From: Longimicrobiales bacterium
GTDB taxonomy: Bacteria; Gemmatimonadota; Gemmatimonadetes; Longimicrobiales; Gaopeijiaceae
DNA length: 64,000 nucleotides
Direction of reading: 5' to 3'
NCBI GenBank assembly: GCA_029245345.1
Contig: JAQWPM010000012.1
Span: 434,001 to 498,000, forward strand
The position numbers were made by a program, and so were the translations under genes. How positions within the stretch are numbered: position 1 is the first letter of the stretch; the number at the start of each line of letters is the position of its first letter. The notes beneath the pieces are model-generated. The model saw only the letters and a program-made list of their open reading frames with translations, made no database searches and had not been told where the DNA came from. Positions 43,796-51,336 of the stretch are shown here, piece after piece.

Positions 43796-45274
43796 CTACA
43801 CGTACGGGTACAGGTTCAGCTTCCCCGGATCACACAGACCCGCCGGGTTGAAGGGCTCGATATCGACGCGCACGCGCTCAGCAAAGTTGGCGGCGGCCTC
43901 AGGCTCCGCCGGCCCGTCACTCGTCAAATTCAAAACGTCCAAGTACGCCGAATGGACGCGTGACCGGAACTCGTCGTCGTGCGTGAACAGGAACCCATCT
44001 GAGGGCTCGGCCTCGCCCTTCTCCCGCCGAACCTCACTACAGATCGCGCCTGCGAAGTAGTACATGCTGAACGCGGATAGCACAGAAAAGGAGTTGAAGG
44101 CGGAGTAACTTCCATGGATGAGAGCGTCGAGGAAGTCGATCTCTCGCTGGAGCGCCTCGTCGTACCGTGAGAGGGCACTCGCGATCTTCTCCGTATTCGG
44201 CCAGGACTCGAACATTCGAGCGATCCGTTCCACACCGAAGAGCGTGTGGGCATTCCCAGGACTGAGGAACGGGTCGATGAAGTAGGCAGCTCCCGGAAGG
44301 AGCACCCAGTCCGGCCCCGCAGCGGGTCGAAGGCGCCGCTGAAGCAGCCCGGTCCGCGCCAGGGGCCGAAGCGATCGAGCTTCCGCCATCTGGACTGAAA
44401 CGGACGGATACCGCCCGAGCAGCCGGCTCCATTCCTCTTCGGCTGGCAGGCCGGTCTCGTCCGAGGTGAGCAGAGCCCCCACGCTCGTCACTCCATGATC
44501 GAAGCGGAGCATCCACATCCAGCCCTCCGGCAAGACGTGGTGGAGCGCCGCGTCGTCCGAGGGAAACGGATGGGGCCCGGTATTCCCACCCACTGATTCG
44601 TAGACGTCCGCCCAGGGCTTCACTCCCTCGAAGTGAGCGAAGAGCGCCCGGGAGCTGGTAGCAAGCGTAGCCCGATCGTCCTTCAGACCAAGCGCTCCGG
44701 GAATGGGACTCCCACCGCCCGACCCATCGATGACGAAGTCCGCCCGGAGCGTCCGAACCGAACCGTCACTGGCCCTGACACCCAGGCGCCACCCCTGATC
44801 ACGCCGGGCCTCGACCACCTCAGTTGCTTCGAGTACTTCGACGCCACGGGACCTCGCTCGCTCCGCGAAAAAGCCGTCGACGTCTGAGCGGAGCCATTGA
44901 GTGTCCGCCTCGGCCTCTGACGGACTCGCGGCCACGAGCAATTCGTTGGACCGGTCATCACAGGGCGCGAAGGGCTTCCCTGCTCGGTGCGCAAAGAAGC
45001 TGAACCCACGTTTTGGGCCTACTCCGACTTCGGGGTGCTCCTCCTTCCACGTGCCGTATCGCGTGAGGGGATGCAGTTCATCGAGCCCATACCGATTCGC
45101 GAGATCCCGGAGCACCCAATTCGCGAGCGGGGTCGACGATTCCCCGATGGCAAACCGAGGATGGGTCTCTCTCTCGATGACAACGACGTCCCGGCCCTGA
45201 TCCGCCAGGCACATCGCGACTAGGGTGCCTCCGAAGCCACCGCCGATCACCACTACATCACAGATGTCAGTCAT
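43796..45274 (-). CDS. Flavin-dependent halogenase-like monooxygenase
   Basis: The 492-residue FAD protein has a dinucleotide motif at residues 11-16 (GGGFGG) and the halogenase-type GESSTP at 44-49. Lys88 (GPKRGFSFF) aligns by position with the catalytic Lys of tryptophan/phenol halogenases. The WxWxIP motif is partly kept as WMWMLR (252-257), and FIDPFLSPG (332-340) fits the FxxPxxSxG halogenase signature, with Leu where tryptophan halogenases have Glu. It may halogenate or hydroxylate an aromatic or enzyme-bound substrate and would need a flavin reductase encoded elsewhere. It follows the radical SAM gene by 3 bp. Confidence 0.8.
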   Translation of the reverse strand: MTDICDVVVIGGGFGGTLVAMCLADQGRDVVVIERETHPRFAIGESSTPLANWVLRDLANRYGLDELHPLTRYGTWKEEHPEVGVGPKRGFSFFAHRAGKPFAPCDDRSNELLVAASPSEAEADTQWLRSDVDGFFAERARSRGVEVLEATEVVEARRDQGWRLGVRASDGSVRTLRADFVIDGSGGGSPIPGALGLKDDRATLATSSRALFAHFEGVKPWADVYESVGGNTGPHPFPSDDAALHHVLPEGWMWMLRFDHGVTSVGALLTSDETGLPAEEEWSRLLGRYPSVSVQMAEARSLRPLARTGLLQRRLRPAAGPDWVLLPGAAYFIDPFLSPGNAHTLFGVERIARMFESWPNTEKIASALSRYDEALQREIDFLDALIHGSYSAFNSFSVLSAFSMYYFAGAICSEVRREKGEAEPSDGFLFTHDDEFRSRVHSAYLDVLNLTSDGPAEPEAAANFAERVRVDIEPFNPAGLCDPGKLNLYPYV

Positions 45275-45277
45275 CGC

Positions 45278-46243
45278 TCACGTGCCGCACGCGCACACTA
45301 TGCGTCCCAGGACCTGCTGGGTGTGGTTTAGCGTCCGCAGGCGATCGACCCGAGCTGCCAGACAGTCTGGACACGCTGCGATTCGGTCGACGTCCCACAG
45401 GTCCGCGAACACCCTGCCCTTACCGAGCCCCACGCAGTGGTCCGCAACCTCTTCGAGCGAAGCGAGCGAGGGCTGCGCGAATTCGCCCGAGGCGGCCAGG
45501 GCATCCAGCGCTCCATTCCCCGCTCGGGTCGGTATCACCGAGCAGCATTCGACCCCCACTGAAAACGCCCACTCGACGGACCGACACGCCCACTCGACCC
45601 CCTCTTCCTCCGTCATGAAGGGCGCACGCACGAGGACGAACGCGCGCACGTTGATATCAACGGTGAGCAACTTCGCCGTGGCTGATTCGAAGTCATCCGC
45701 GGTCATCCGCTTGTTGAGACGAGGAAGCACATCCGGGTGAATCGTCTCGAGGCCCATCGCCACATCGACGTTCGTGCCGGCGGTGTCCCTCCATCCCGCC
45801 ACGCGGTCGTCTACAAGATTGGGGTGATTCTCGAGCACTACGGTCTCGAAGCCGCCAACACGGGCCGCAACGGCCGCGCGATCTTCCGGCGTGATCGCCC
45901 TATCGTCGAAGAAGTTGCCAGCGTTGTAGAGCTTCACGTGCCTGATGTCAGGCATCATCGCGAGCGCTGTTTCGACCTGAGCGTCGACGGCGCCCAAAGG
46001 GACCGATTCATCCGTCGTGTACTGCCACAAGTCGCACATGAGGCACGTGAACGGGCACTCACGGTTGGTGATGAACACGGTGCCGGTCGGGTCGACGGAC
46101 CCACCACGACTGAGTTCGTCCTCTACCTCGAAGGCATAGGGCTTCCACGCATCGAGATCAGGCTTCGGACTTCTGAGCGAACGAATCCAGCTGTTCGTCT
46201 CCGCGCTCGACATGTCCGGCGGCATCGAAGTCGGCTCAGCCAT
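45278..46243 (-). CDS. Radical SAM protein, COG1244/RaSEA-like
   Basis: The product has 321 residues. The 4Fe-4S cluster motif is CPFTCLMC (Cys63, Cys67, Cys70). VKLYNAGNFFDDRAI, VVLENHP and GLETIHPDVLPRLNKRMTADDF resemble the archaeosine radical SAM enzyme RaSEA and its bacterial relatives. The C-terminus has extra cysteines (CPDC and the final CAC) that could hold a second metal centre. It should generate a 5'-deoxyadenosyl radical; the substrate is unknown. It lies 3 bp before the halogenase-like gene and 20 bp after the asparagine-synthetase-like gene. Confidence 0.85.
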   Translation of the reverse strand: MAEPTSMPPDMSSAETNSWIRSLRSPKPDLDAWKPYAFEVEDELSRGGSVDPTGTVFITNRECPFTCLMCDLWQYTTDESVPLGAVDAQVETALAMMPDIRHVKLYNAGNFFDDRAITPEDRAAVAARVGGFETVVLENHPNLVDDRVAGWRDTAGTNVDVAMGLETIHPDVLPRLNKRMTADDFESATAKLLTVDINVRAFVLVRAPFMTEEEGVEWACRSVEWAFSVGVECCSVIPTRAGNGALDALAASGEFAQPSLASLEEVADHCVGLGKGRVFADLWDVDRIAACPDCLAARVDRLRTLNHTQQVLGRIVCACGT

Positions 46244-46263
46244 CGCGCTGGGGTCCGGCCCGA

Positions 46264-47595
46264 CTAGTCGTAGAGCGCTGCGAACGCCCGCCGGTATTCC
46301 AGCGGATCACTCGGGAAGGCCGACCCGAACGTGTCCTCGCCAACCGCACCGTGCTGGAATCGGCACTTCTCGAAGACCGGCATGTCGAGTCCGGTAACGG
46401 CCTTGATTCCTGCAGCGACGAAGCGGCCTTTCAGCTCGTAGAGTTTCTCGTGATCCCAATCAGTCCATTCGATGAACGGGATCGACTCAGCCACACGGAT
46501 CACCTGTGGCTGTGTGAACGGGCTGAAGCCATTGAAGCCCTCCGTGGCGGCCGGTGCGTAGGTACGCGAGTAGCTACGACTCAGTCCTCCGCTGTACGTC
46601 TGGGAGTGCTTGATGCTGTGCACGCCCCACCCTTCTTGGTACAGCATGGAGTTGTTGAGCACGGAGCGAATCGTCAGCTCTGGGTTCTCCTCGATGGGAT
46701 AGTCCTTGAGGTTCTCGTCACCTCCGTCGCCGTCCAGCAGGTGCTTCCAGTCTGGGTAGCGCTCACGGATGCCGCGCACGAGTGCGAGACCCATGGTCCC
46801 GGCCTCAATGTCGAGGGGTTTGTAGTCCTCCACGACCTTGATGGTCTCCCGCCAATCGAGGTCCTGGCTCCCCACCTCGATCGCCTCGTGGAAGACAGCC
46901 ATATCGAGCTGTTCGAGGAACGAGCGCGCACGCTCGACATCGGCTCCCCCGCCATCGACGGAGAGTGTGAATGCCTTCAAGCGCTGAGGGGCCTCACCGC
47001 GCTCTAAGAGGGCCTGACGAGCCAACAAGAAGATCGCCCCGGAATCGATACCACCTGAGAAGCACACACCGAGCGGGCCTTCCGCAGCCTGATGGTCGAG
47101 CCACTTCTTCACTTCTTCATAGGCGGCCCGGATGTACCGCTCGCCCAAGGTCTCGAGGTCGTCGGTCGCTGTGCCCTTAGGCGGATCGAAGAAACGCTCG
47201 AACGTCGGGATCGGATCGGGGCACCCGAGCAGTTGGATCTCAGTCACGTAGTGAGCCGGCACCATACGCGTGTAGTACGGGTGGAATTGATTCGCCATGT
47301 CATTGTCGGCAAGCCAGGCGTGAATCGTGTCCACACGGTCTGCGACGACGAGGCACGGGCCGTCCACAAGCTTTGCGATGAAGTGCCTGAGGGGCCGATC
47401 CATGGACCGAGCGAGCCGGACCTTGATGCCATCGACAGTGACGAGCGCGAAGGAGCCGTCGATGGTCTCTACGGCTTCTGCAGGACCGGTGCGGACGAGC
47501 TCACGAGCTTGATCGACCGTCAGGTTGAAGATGACGTTCTTGTCAGGGTCAGTGAGGTCGACGACGCGGTTCAGTGGGACATTTCTAGCGTGCAT
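46264..47595 (-). CDS. Asparagine-synthetase-like ATP-dependent ligase without active glutaminase
   Basis: The product has 443 residues. The synthetase domain has the PP-loop FSGGIDSGAIF (about residue 180), then LSVDGGGADVERA and LLDGDGGDENLKDYP, which fit AMP-forming asparagine-synthase chemistry. The N-terminal region keeps the fold of an Ntn glutaminase (DGSFALVTVD, MDRPLRHF) but starts MHARNV and lacks the Cys at position 2, so it cannot use glutamine that way. It resembles amide-bond-forming relatives such as beta-lactam synthetase. It probably joins an amine to a carboxylate in a pathway with the radical SAM and halogenase-like enzymes. Confidence 0.82.
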   Translation of the reverse strand: MHARNVPLNRVVDLTDPDKNVIFNLTVDQARELVRTGPAEAVETIDGSFALVTVDGIKVRLARSMDRPLRHFIAKLVDGPCLVVADRVDTIHAWLADNDMANQFHPYYTRMVPAHYVTEIQLLGCPDPIPTFERFFDPPKGTATDDLETLGERYIRAAYEEVKKWLDHQAAEGPLGVCFSGGIDSGAIFLLARQALLERGEAPQRLKAFTLSVDGGGADVERARSFLEQLDMAVFHEAIEVGSQDLDWRETIKVVEDYKPLDIEAGTMGLALVRGIRERYPDWKHLLDGDGGDENLKDYPIEENPELTIRSVLNNSMLYQEGWGVHSIKHSQTYSGGLSRSYSRTYAPAATEGFNGFSPFTQPQVIRVAESIPFIEWTDWDHEKLYELKGRFVAAGIKAVTGLDMPVFEKCRFQHGAVGEDTFGSAFPSDPLEYRRAFAALYD

Positions 47596-47633
47596 AACAG
47601 TTCAGTTTCGGTGTGCGTTCCAGGTTGTATCTG

Positions 47634-48004
47634 CTACCCGCCGAGCACCTCGACGAGCCGTGCTTCAGTGCGGTCGAGCAGGTCGTAACACTCCGAGCTG
47701 GTCCATTCAAAAACAGAACAGAAGCGGACGACCCAGGCGAAGCGTCGGTAGAATCCAAGCGCACTCAGCACGGCGGTATCGTCACTGTCGACGAGTTGAC
47801 CCGACTCCAGGACCACACCTCCGACAAAAAATGGAGGGAGATCGGCGCGCTCGACGATGAACGGGGCCAAGTAGTTTCGTGTGACCTCGGCATATCCATC
47901 TTCGATGCTCTTGAAATTTGCGACCTCACTGGGCCAGCGAGCGATGAGTTGCCGCAGTTCGGCGTCAGGGAAGGCTCTGCAACGCTTTCCCGAAGCTCCG
48001 TCAT
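47634..48004 (-). pseudogene. Small gene with apparent frameshift at the head of the halogenase cassette
   Basis: A coding-like frame from about 47990 to 47634 reads FPDAELRQLIARWPSEVANF, IEDGYAEVTRNYLAPFIVERADLPPFFVGG, then FYRRFAWVVRFCSVFEW and ends LVEVLGG. It has no ATG, GTG or TTG until residue about 35. An ATG at 48004 in the next frame gives MTELRESVAEP, which joins the coding frame if one base is inserted near 47975. Either the gene is frameshifted or it uses an unusual start. The product would be about 120 residues and soluble; I recognise no family. It lies 38 bp before the ligase. Confidence 0.5.
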
Positions 48005-48034
48005 CGTGCGGCCCGAGCGGCCACGCGCGGTTCG

Positions 48035-49990
48035 TTAACGCTCAACCCGGGCGCTCCAGAAGGCGGGATCCAGCTCCGCGAACGCGATCTGGTCGATGAC
48101 GACTTCACCGGCAGTGGCCTTGTCGAACACGAATCGCACGGCGGTAAGCTGCCTCACATCTAAGTCCGCGTTCGCATCCATGAAGTCTGTGAGCGGGATC
48201 GCGAATGACTGGAGAATGAGATCCCAGTTGTCAGCAAAGCGTTGGGCTTCTAGATCACCCCGCCGCATGACATAAGTCTCGAGCGGGCGGCGAATGGCAC
48301 CGTACTCACTGAGGGTGACCTTGGCCGTCCGACCGGCCGCGTCCTCTAGCTCGACACTGAGGTCGACAGGCGGCTTCTCATCATCCTCTTCGCCCCCGCG
48401 ACTTCCGCCGCCGCGTGACCCGCGGTCATCGTCGGAGGGTTCCGTCGTGGCCAGAGTCGGATCCTTCCTCGGGCCGGGCATACCGTTGGTTGGCCCGAGC
48501 TGGAAGTTGATCGAGTGTCGGCGGCCGAGCGCCCAGCGCGCGGCCACGCGGTTTCCCAGCTCAAGGACGTACGTAGCAGGAGGCCCCATTCGGGTCGTGT
48601 CAGGCCCCGAGATTCGGTTGTTCCATCCGAGCCGGACAGCCTGGTTGTCCTGCGATGCCGATGTGCCGCTGCGGTTGCTCGAGCGAAGCTTGAGATTTTC
48701 CTCGGCCCACGTCGCGAGCGAATCACCCCGAAGAACGATCCCGGCTTCCGTGCCAGTCGTGACATCGATGTCTTCTTCGAAGGTCGCCAGAACTCGATCC
48801 GCGTTGGTCTCCATGCGTGTGATGTACATGGTGTTTGGGAGCCACTGACCGATGACCCGATGATCTCTGAAGATCGGGAGGTATTCGCGATTGTCCCGCG
48901 TGACGACCTCGAGGAAGGCAGACACGTAGATCTCTGCGAAGCGCCGCTGGTCTTCCTGTGGGATCAACCCCCGGAGGTCGAGCGAGCGTCCGCTGCGCGG
49001 CCCGCCATCATGTGAGCCCCAGACGGTATTCCACTGACCGTGATTGGCCCGATACACGTACACGGCCGACTTGAAGTGGAAGTCGTCGGTCTGGTTGAAC
49101 TTCAGCCGATCGTAGATGCGAAGCCCGTGAAAGCTCGTCACATCACCGTCGTGGGAGCCGTGGAAAGTGAGGTAGCTCATGTCCTCGACCACGACGGGGC
49201 GCCCGGTGGGCAGATACTGTCCGTCCACCGGCGCGATCGACACGATGCCCTTGATGTCGTACCCAAAGTCGAAACCCAGGGACGCGTCGTCGGGGTAGTG
49301 CTTGAGATTGTTGAAGGCAGCGGCGTTCGCGACGGCCTCACCTCCTCGCGAGTGGCCCATGAGCACGATGTTGCTCATGTCGACCTTGCCCTCAAACGGA
49401 TTTCCGTCTTCGTCGTTGAACCCATCGAAGAGCTGGACGTGCTTGAGCAAGAACCACCCGCGCGCGTCATTTTCGCCGCGGATGCCCCCGTTGATGAAGT
49501 TCTCGTCGATACTCGCCAGGATGTATCCACGACTCGCGAGTAGTTCACCGAAATAATCGTACCCAGGGTCCGAGAAGTCCTTCTCATTGTGGTTTCCGTG
49601 CACGACCAGAACGAGAGGGAAAGGCCCATCTCCGTCAGGGTACCAAACCCGCGCGTTAAGCGGCATGTCCTTGGGAGTGAAGCCCCAATAGTCATTCCGC
49701 TCGTCAGCCGACGGGCCAAGACTGACCATTTTGGATGCATCGACGGTCTCCGTCGTAACCGCAACCGAGTCCCTGTACTCAGGCCTGTTCTTGTCCGTCC
49801 CGCTCCCGTAGTAGAGCGTCAGGACGTCGTACGACCCGGGCTGACCGGGATCGGCTGCCTCAAGCACTTGGTGTTGGAGTACAACGGGCGCGTCGTTCGG
49901 CGTGAGCTTGAGCGCTGGTGCGCACGCGGCAGCGAGCAGCGTGAGCGTGGTGGAGGCGAACCGCCCCCTGAAACGGCTGGTCTTATCCAT
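48035..49990 (-). CDS. Large alpha/beta-hydrolase lipoprotein
   Basis: The protein has 651 residues with a lipoprotein signal (TLTLLAAAC). The hydrolase core has the oxyanion strand VLVVHGNHNEKDFSDPGYDYF, the nucleophile Ser in LMGHSRGGEAV, SHDGDV as a possible acid, and a His in RANHGQWN. A low-complexity charged linker (SDDDRGSRGGGSRGGEEDDEK) precedes a C-terminal beta-sandwich-like module (VDLSVELEDAAGRTAKVTLSEYG ... AVRFVFDKATAGEVVIDQI) that resembles a carbohydrate-binding domain. It is probably a surface esterase/acylase. A GTG three codons upstream is an alternative start. Confidence 0.82.
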   Translation of the reverse strand: MDKTSRFRGRFASTTLTLLAAACAPALKLTPNDAPVVLQHQVLEAADPGQPGSYDVLTLYYGSGTDKNRPEYRDSVAVTTETVDASKMVSLGPSADERNDYWGFTPKDMPLNARVWYPDGDGPFPLVLVVHGNHNEKDFSDPGYDYFGELLASRGYILASIDENFINGGIRGENDARGWFLLKHVQLFDGFNDEDGNPFEGKVDMSNIVLMGHSRGGEAVANAAAFNNLKHYPDDASLGFDFGYDIKGIVSIAPVDGQYLPTGRPVVVEDMSYLTFHGSHDGDVTSFHGLRIYDRLKFNQTDDFHFKSAVYVYRANHGQWNTVWGSHDGGPRSGRSLDLRGLIPQEDQRRFAEIYVSAFLEVVTRDNREYLPIFRDHRVIGQWLPNTMYITRMETNADRVLATFEEDIDVTTGTEAGIVLRGDSLATWAEENLKLRSSNRSGTSASQDNQAVRLGWNNRISGPDTTRMGPPATYVLELGNRVAARWALGRRHSINFQLGPTNGMPGPRKDPTLATTEPSDDDRGSRGGGSRGGEEDDEKPPVDLSVELEDAAGRTAKVTLSEYGAIRRPLETYVMRRGDLEAQRFADNWDLILQSFAIPLTDFMDANADLDVRQLTAVRFVFDKATAGEVVIDQIAFAELDPAFWSARVER

Positions 49991-50077
49991 GTGGCCCACA
50001 CTAGGTCACCCGCGCATGTCCTGGCAATCACCCCCGGCTCTTGGTAACGTTTGGCCCCCAATTTCTACGGAGAATCT

Positions 50078-50545
50078 ATGGCCAATCCGACCGTCACATT
50101 TGAGACAACTCAGGGCACGTTCACGGCAGAAATGTTCGAAGACGTCGCACCTGCCACTGCCGGCAACTTCCTCAAGCTCGCGCGCGAGGGGTACTACGAC
50201 GGCCTGATCTTCCACCGTGTGATCGAGGGATTCATGATCCAGGGTGGATGTCCCGACGGCACCGGAACCGGCGGCCCCGGCTATCAGATCGACGACGAGT
50301 TCGCACCGGGCTTGGCCCACACGAACTTAGGCACCTTCTCGATGGCGAATGCGGGCCCGAACACAGGCGGCTCGCAGTTCTTCGTCACGCTGGCCGCGAC
50401 TCCTTGGCTGGACGGGAAGCACGCGATCTTCGGGAAGGTCACGCAGGGCCTCGATGTCGTTGAGGCGATCGGGAAGACGCAGACCCGTCCCGGCGACCGT
50501 CCGACCGAAGACATCGTGATGACGAAGCTGACGGTCTCTGAGTAG
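50078..50545 (+). CDS. Cyclophilin-type peptidyl-prolyl isomerase
   Basis: The protein has 155 residues and no signal peptide, so it is cytosolic. Cyclophilin hallmarks are FHRVIEGFMIQGGCP, the catalytic Arg of FHR, MANAGPNTGGSQFF and WLDGKHAIFGKV. It catalyses cis-trans isomerisation at proline. A GGAGA element lies 6 bp before the ATG. A terminator follows. Confidence 0.95.
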   Translation: MANPTVTFETTQGTFTAEMFEDVAPATAGNFLKLAREGYYDGLIFHRVIEGFMIQGGCPDGTGTGGPGYQIDDEFAPGLAHTNLGTFSMANAGPNTGGSQFFVTLAATPWLDGKHAIFGKVTQGLDVVEAIGKTQTRPGDRPTEDIVMTKLTVSE

Positions 50546-50568
50546 ACTCGACCGACTTCAGTAGGGCG

Positions 50569-50606
50569 AACGGCGTCCGGGCTTCACGGCTCGGGCGCCG
50601 TTTCTT
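50569..50606 (+). terminator. Intrinsic terminator after the cyclophilin gene
   Basis: AACGGCG (50569-50575) pairs with CGCCGTT (50596-50602), extended internally by CCGGG/CTCGG pairs, and is followed by TTTCTT. It lies 24 bp after the cyclophilin stop and adjoins the convergent CPxCG gene. Confidence 0.7.
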
Positions 50607-50886
50607 AGTCCAGCGGAGCCAACTCCGCGAAAGACATGCCGTCTTTGTCCACGGTGACCTTCACCGACGACGAACGGCAGCACACCGAGCAGTCCTCGAC
50701 GTACTCCTGGAATCCGCCCCCTGCCGGGTCGACAAAGATCTCCATGGACTCTCCACAGTGCGGGCAGTAACAATCGACGGCTCCGCCAACCTCGAATTCC
50801 TCAACCTCGTCGGGGTCGATATCGTCTTTCTTTTCTGCCGGCGCGCCACCGCCGAACAGGGCGGACAAGAGATCGTCTGAACTCAT
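50605..50886 (-). CDS. CPxCG-motif small zinc-binding protein
   Basis: The product has 93 residues. An acidic N-terminal half (KKDDIDPDEVEEFEVGG) precedes a Cys4 zinc site: CYCPHCGESM and EDCSVCCRSS. This is the 'CPXCG motif-containing cysteine-rich protein' pattern; its function is unknown. Its ATG overlaps the stop of the PP2C remnant by four bases, so it may be translated by coupling from a broken gene. Confidence 0.82.
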   Translation of the reverse strand: MSSDDLLSALFGGGAPAEKKDDIDPDEVEEFEVGGAVDCYCPHCGESMEIFVDPAGGGFQEYVEDCSVCCRSSSVKVTVDKDGMSFAELAPLD

Positions 50887-51336
50887 GTTCCATCATCCTT
50901 GGGGATCGCTCTCCCCACTATGAGGGTGACGTTGTCGGTTCCGCCACCTTCTCGTGCATCCTGCAGCAGGTCCTCACAGACCTGACGAGACGATGTCATG
51001 TTCGTGAGCCGCTCACGAATGAGTTCGTCAGACACGTGTTTGGTGAGTCCGTCACTGCACAGCAGGTGGACGATATCCCAATCATTGTCGAGCGCCGTGA
51101 CCACGGGCTTCGACTCCGATCCTCCGAGGGAGTTCGACAACGCGCGTGCCCACCGCGTCCGGGCCGCCTGCTCGGGCTGTAGGGCCCCCGCGTCGACCAC
51201 TTCTTTCGCGGACGAGGAACTGGTCCTGATTCACGGATCGCTTAAGCCCGCGGTGAGTCAGCCCGTAGGCGTCGATTTGCTCGTCTGTCGGCGCCCCGAC
51301 ACCATCGGGGACTATTTCGTCGGTGACGTTATCCAA
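50883..51336 (-). pseudogene. PP2C (PPM) serine/threonine phosphatase, internal deletion and frameshift
   Basis: The N-terminal piece (from about 51336, one frame) carries DAYGLTHRGLKRSVNQDQFLV, the start motif of bacterial PP2C phosphatases. After about 51210 the coding signal switches frame to KEVVDAGALQPEQAARTRWARALSNSLGG, LLCSDGLTKHV and GGTDNVTLIVGR, the C-terminal third of the fold. The central region with DGMGGH and its metal-binding Asp is missing. The total is about 150 codons against a usual 240. It is therefore a remnant and cannot be catalytic. Its 5' end overlaps the DPP-IV-like gene's stop. Confidence 0.72.
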
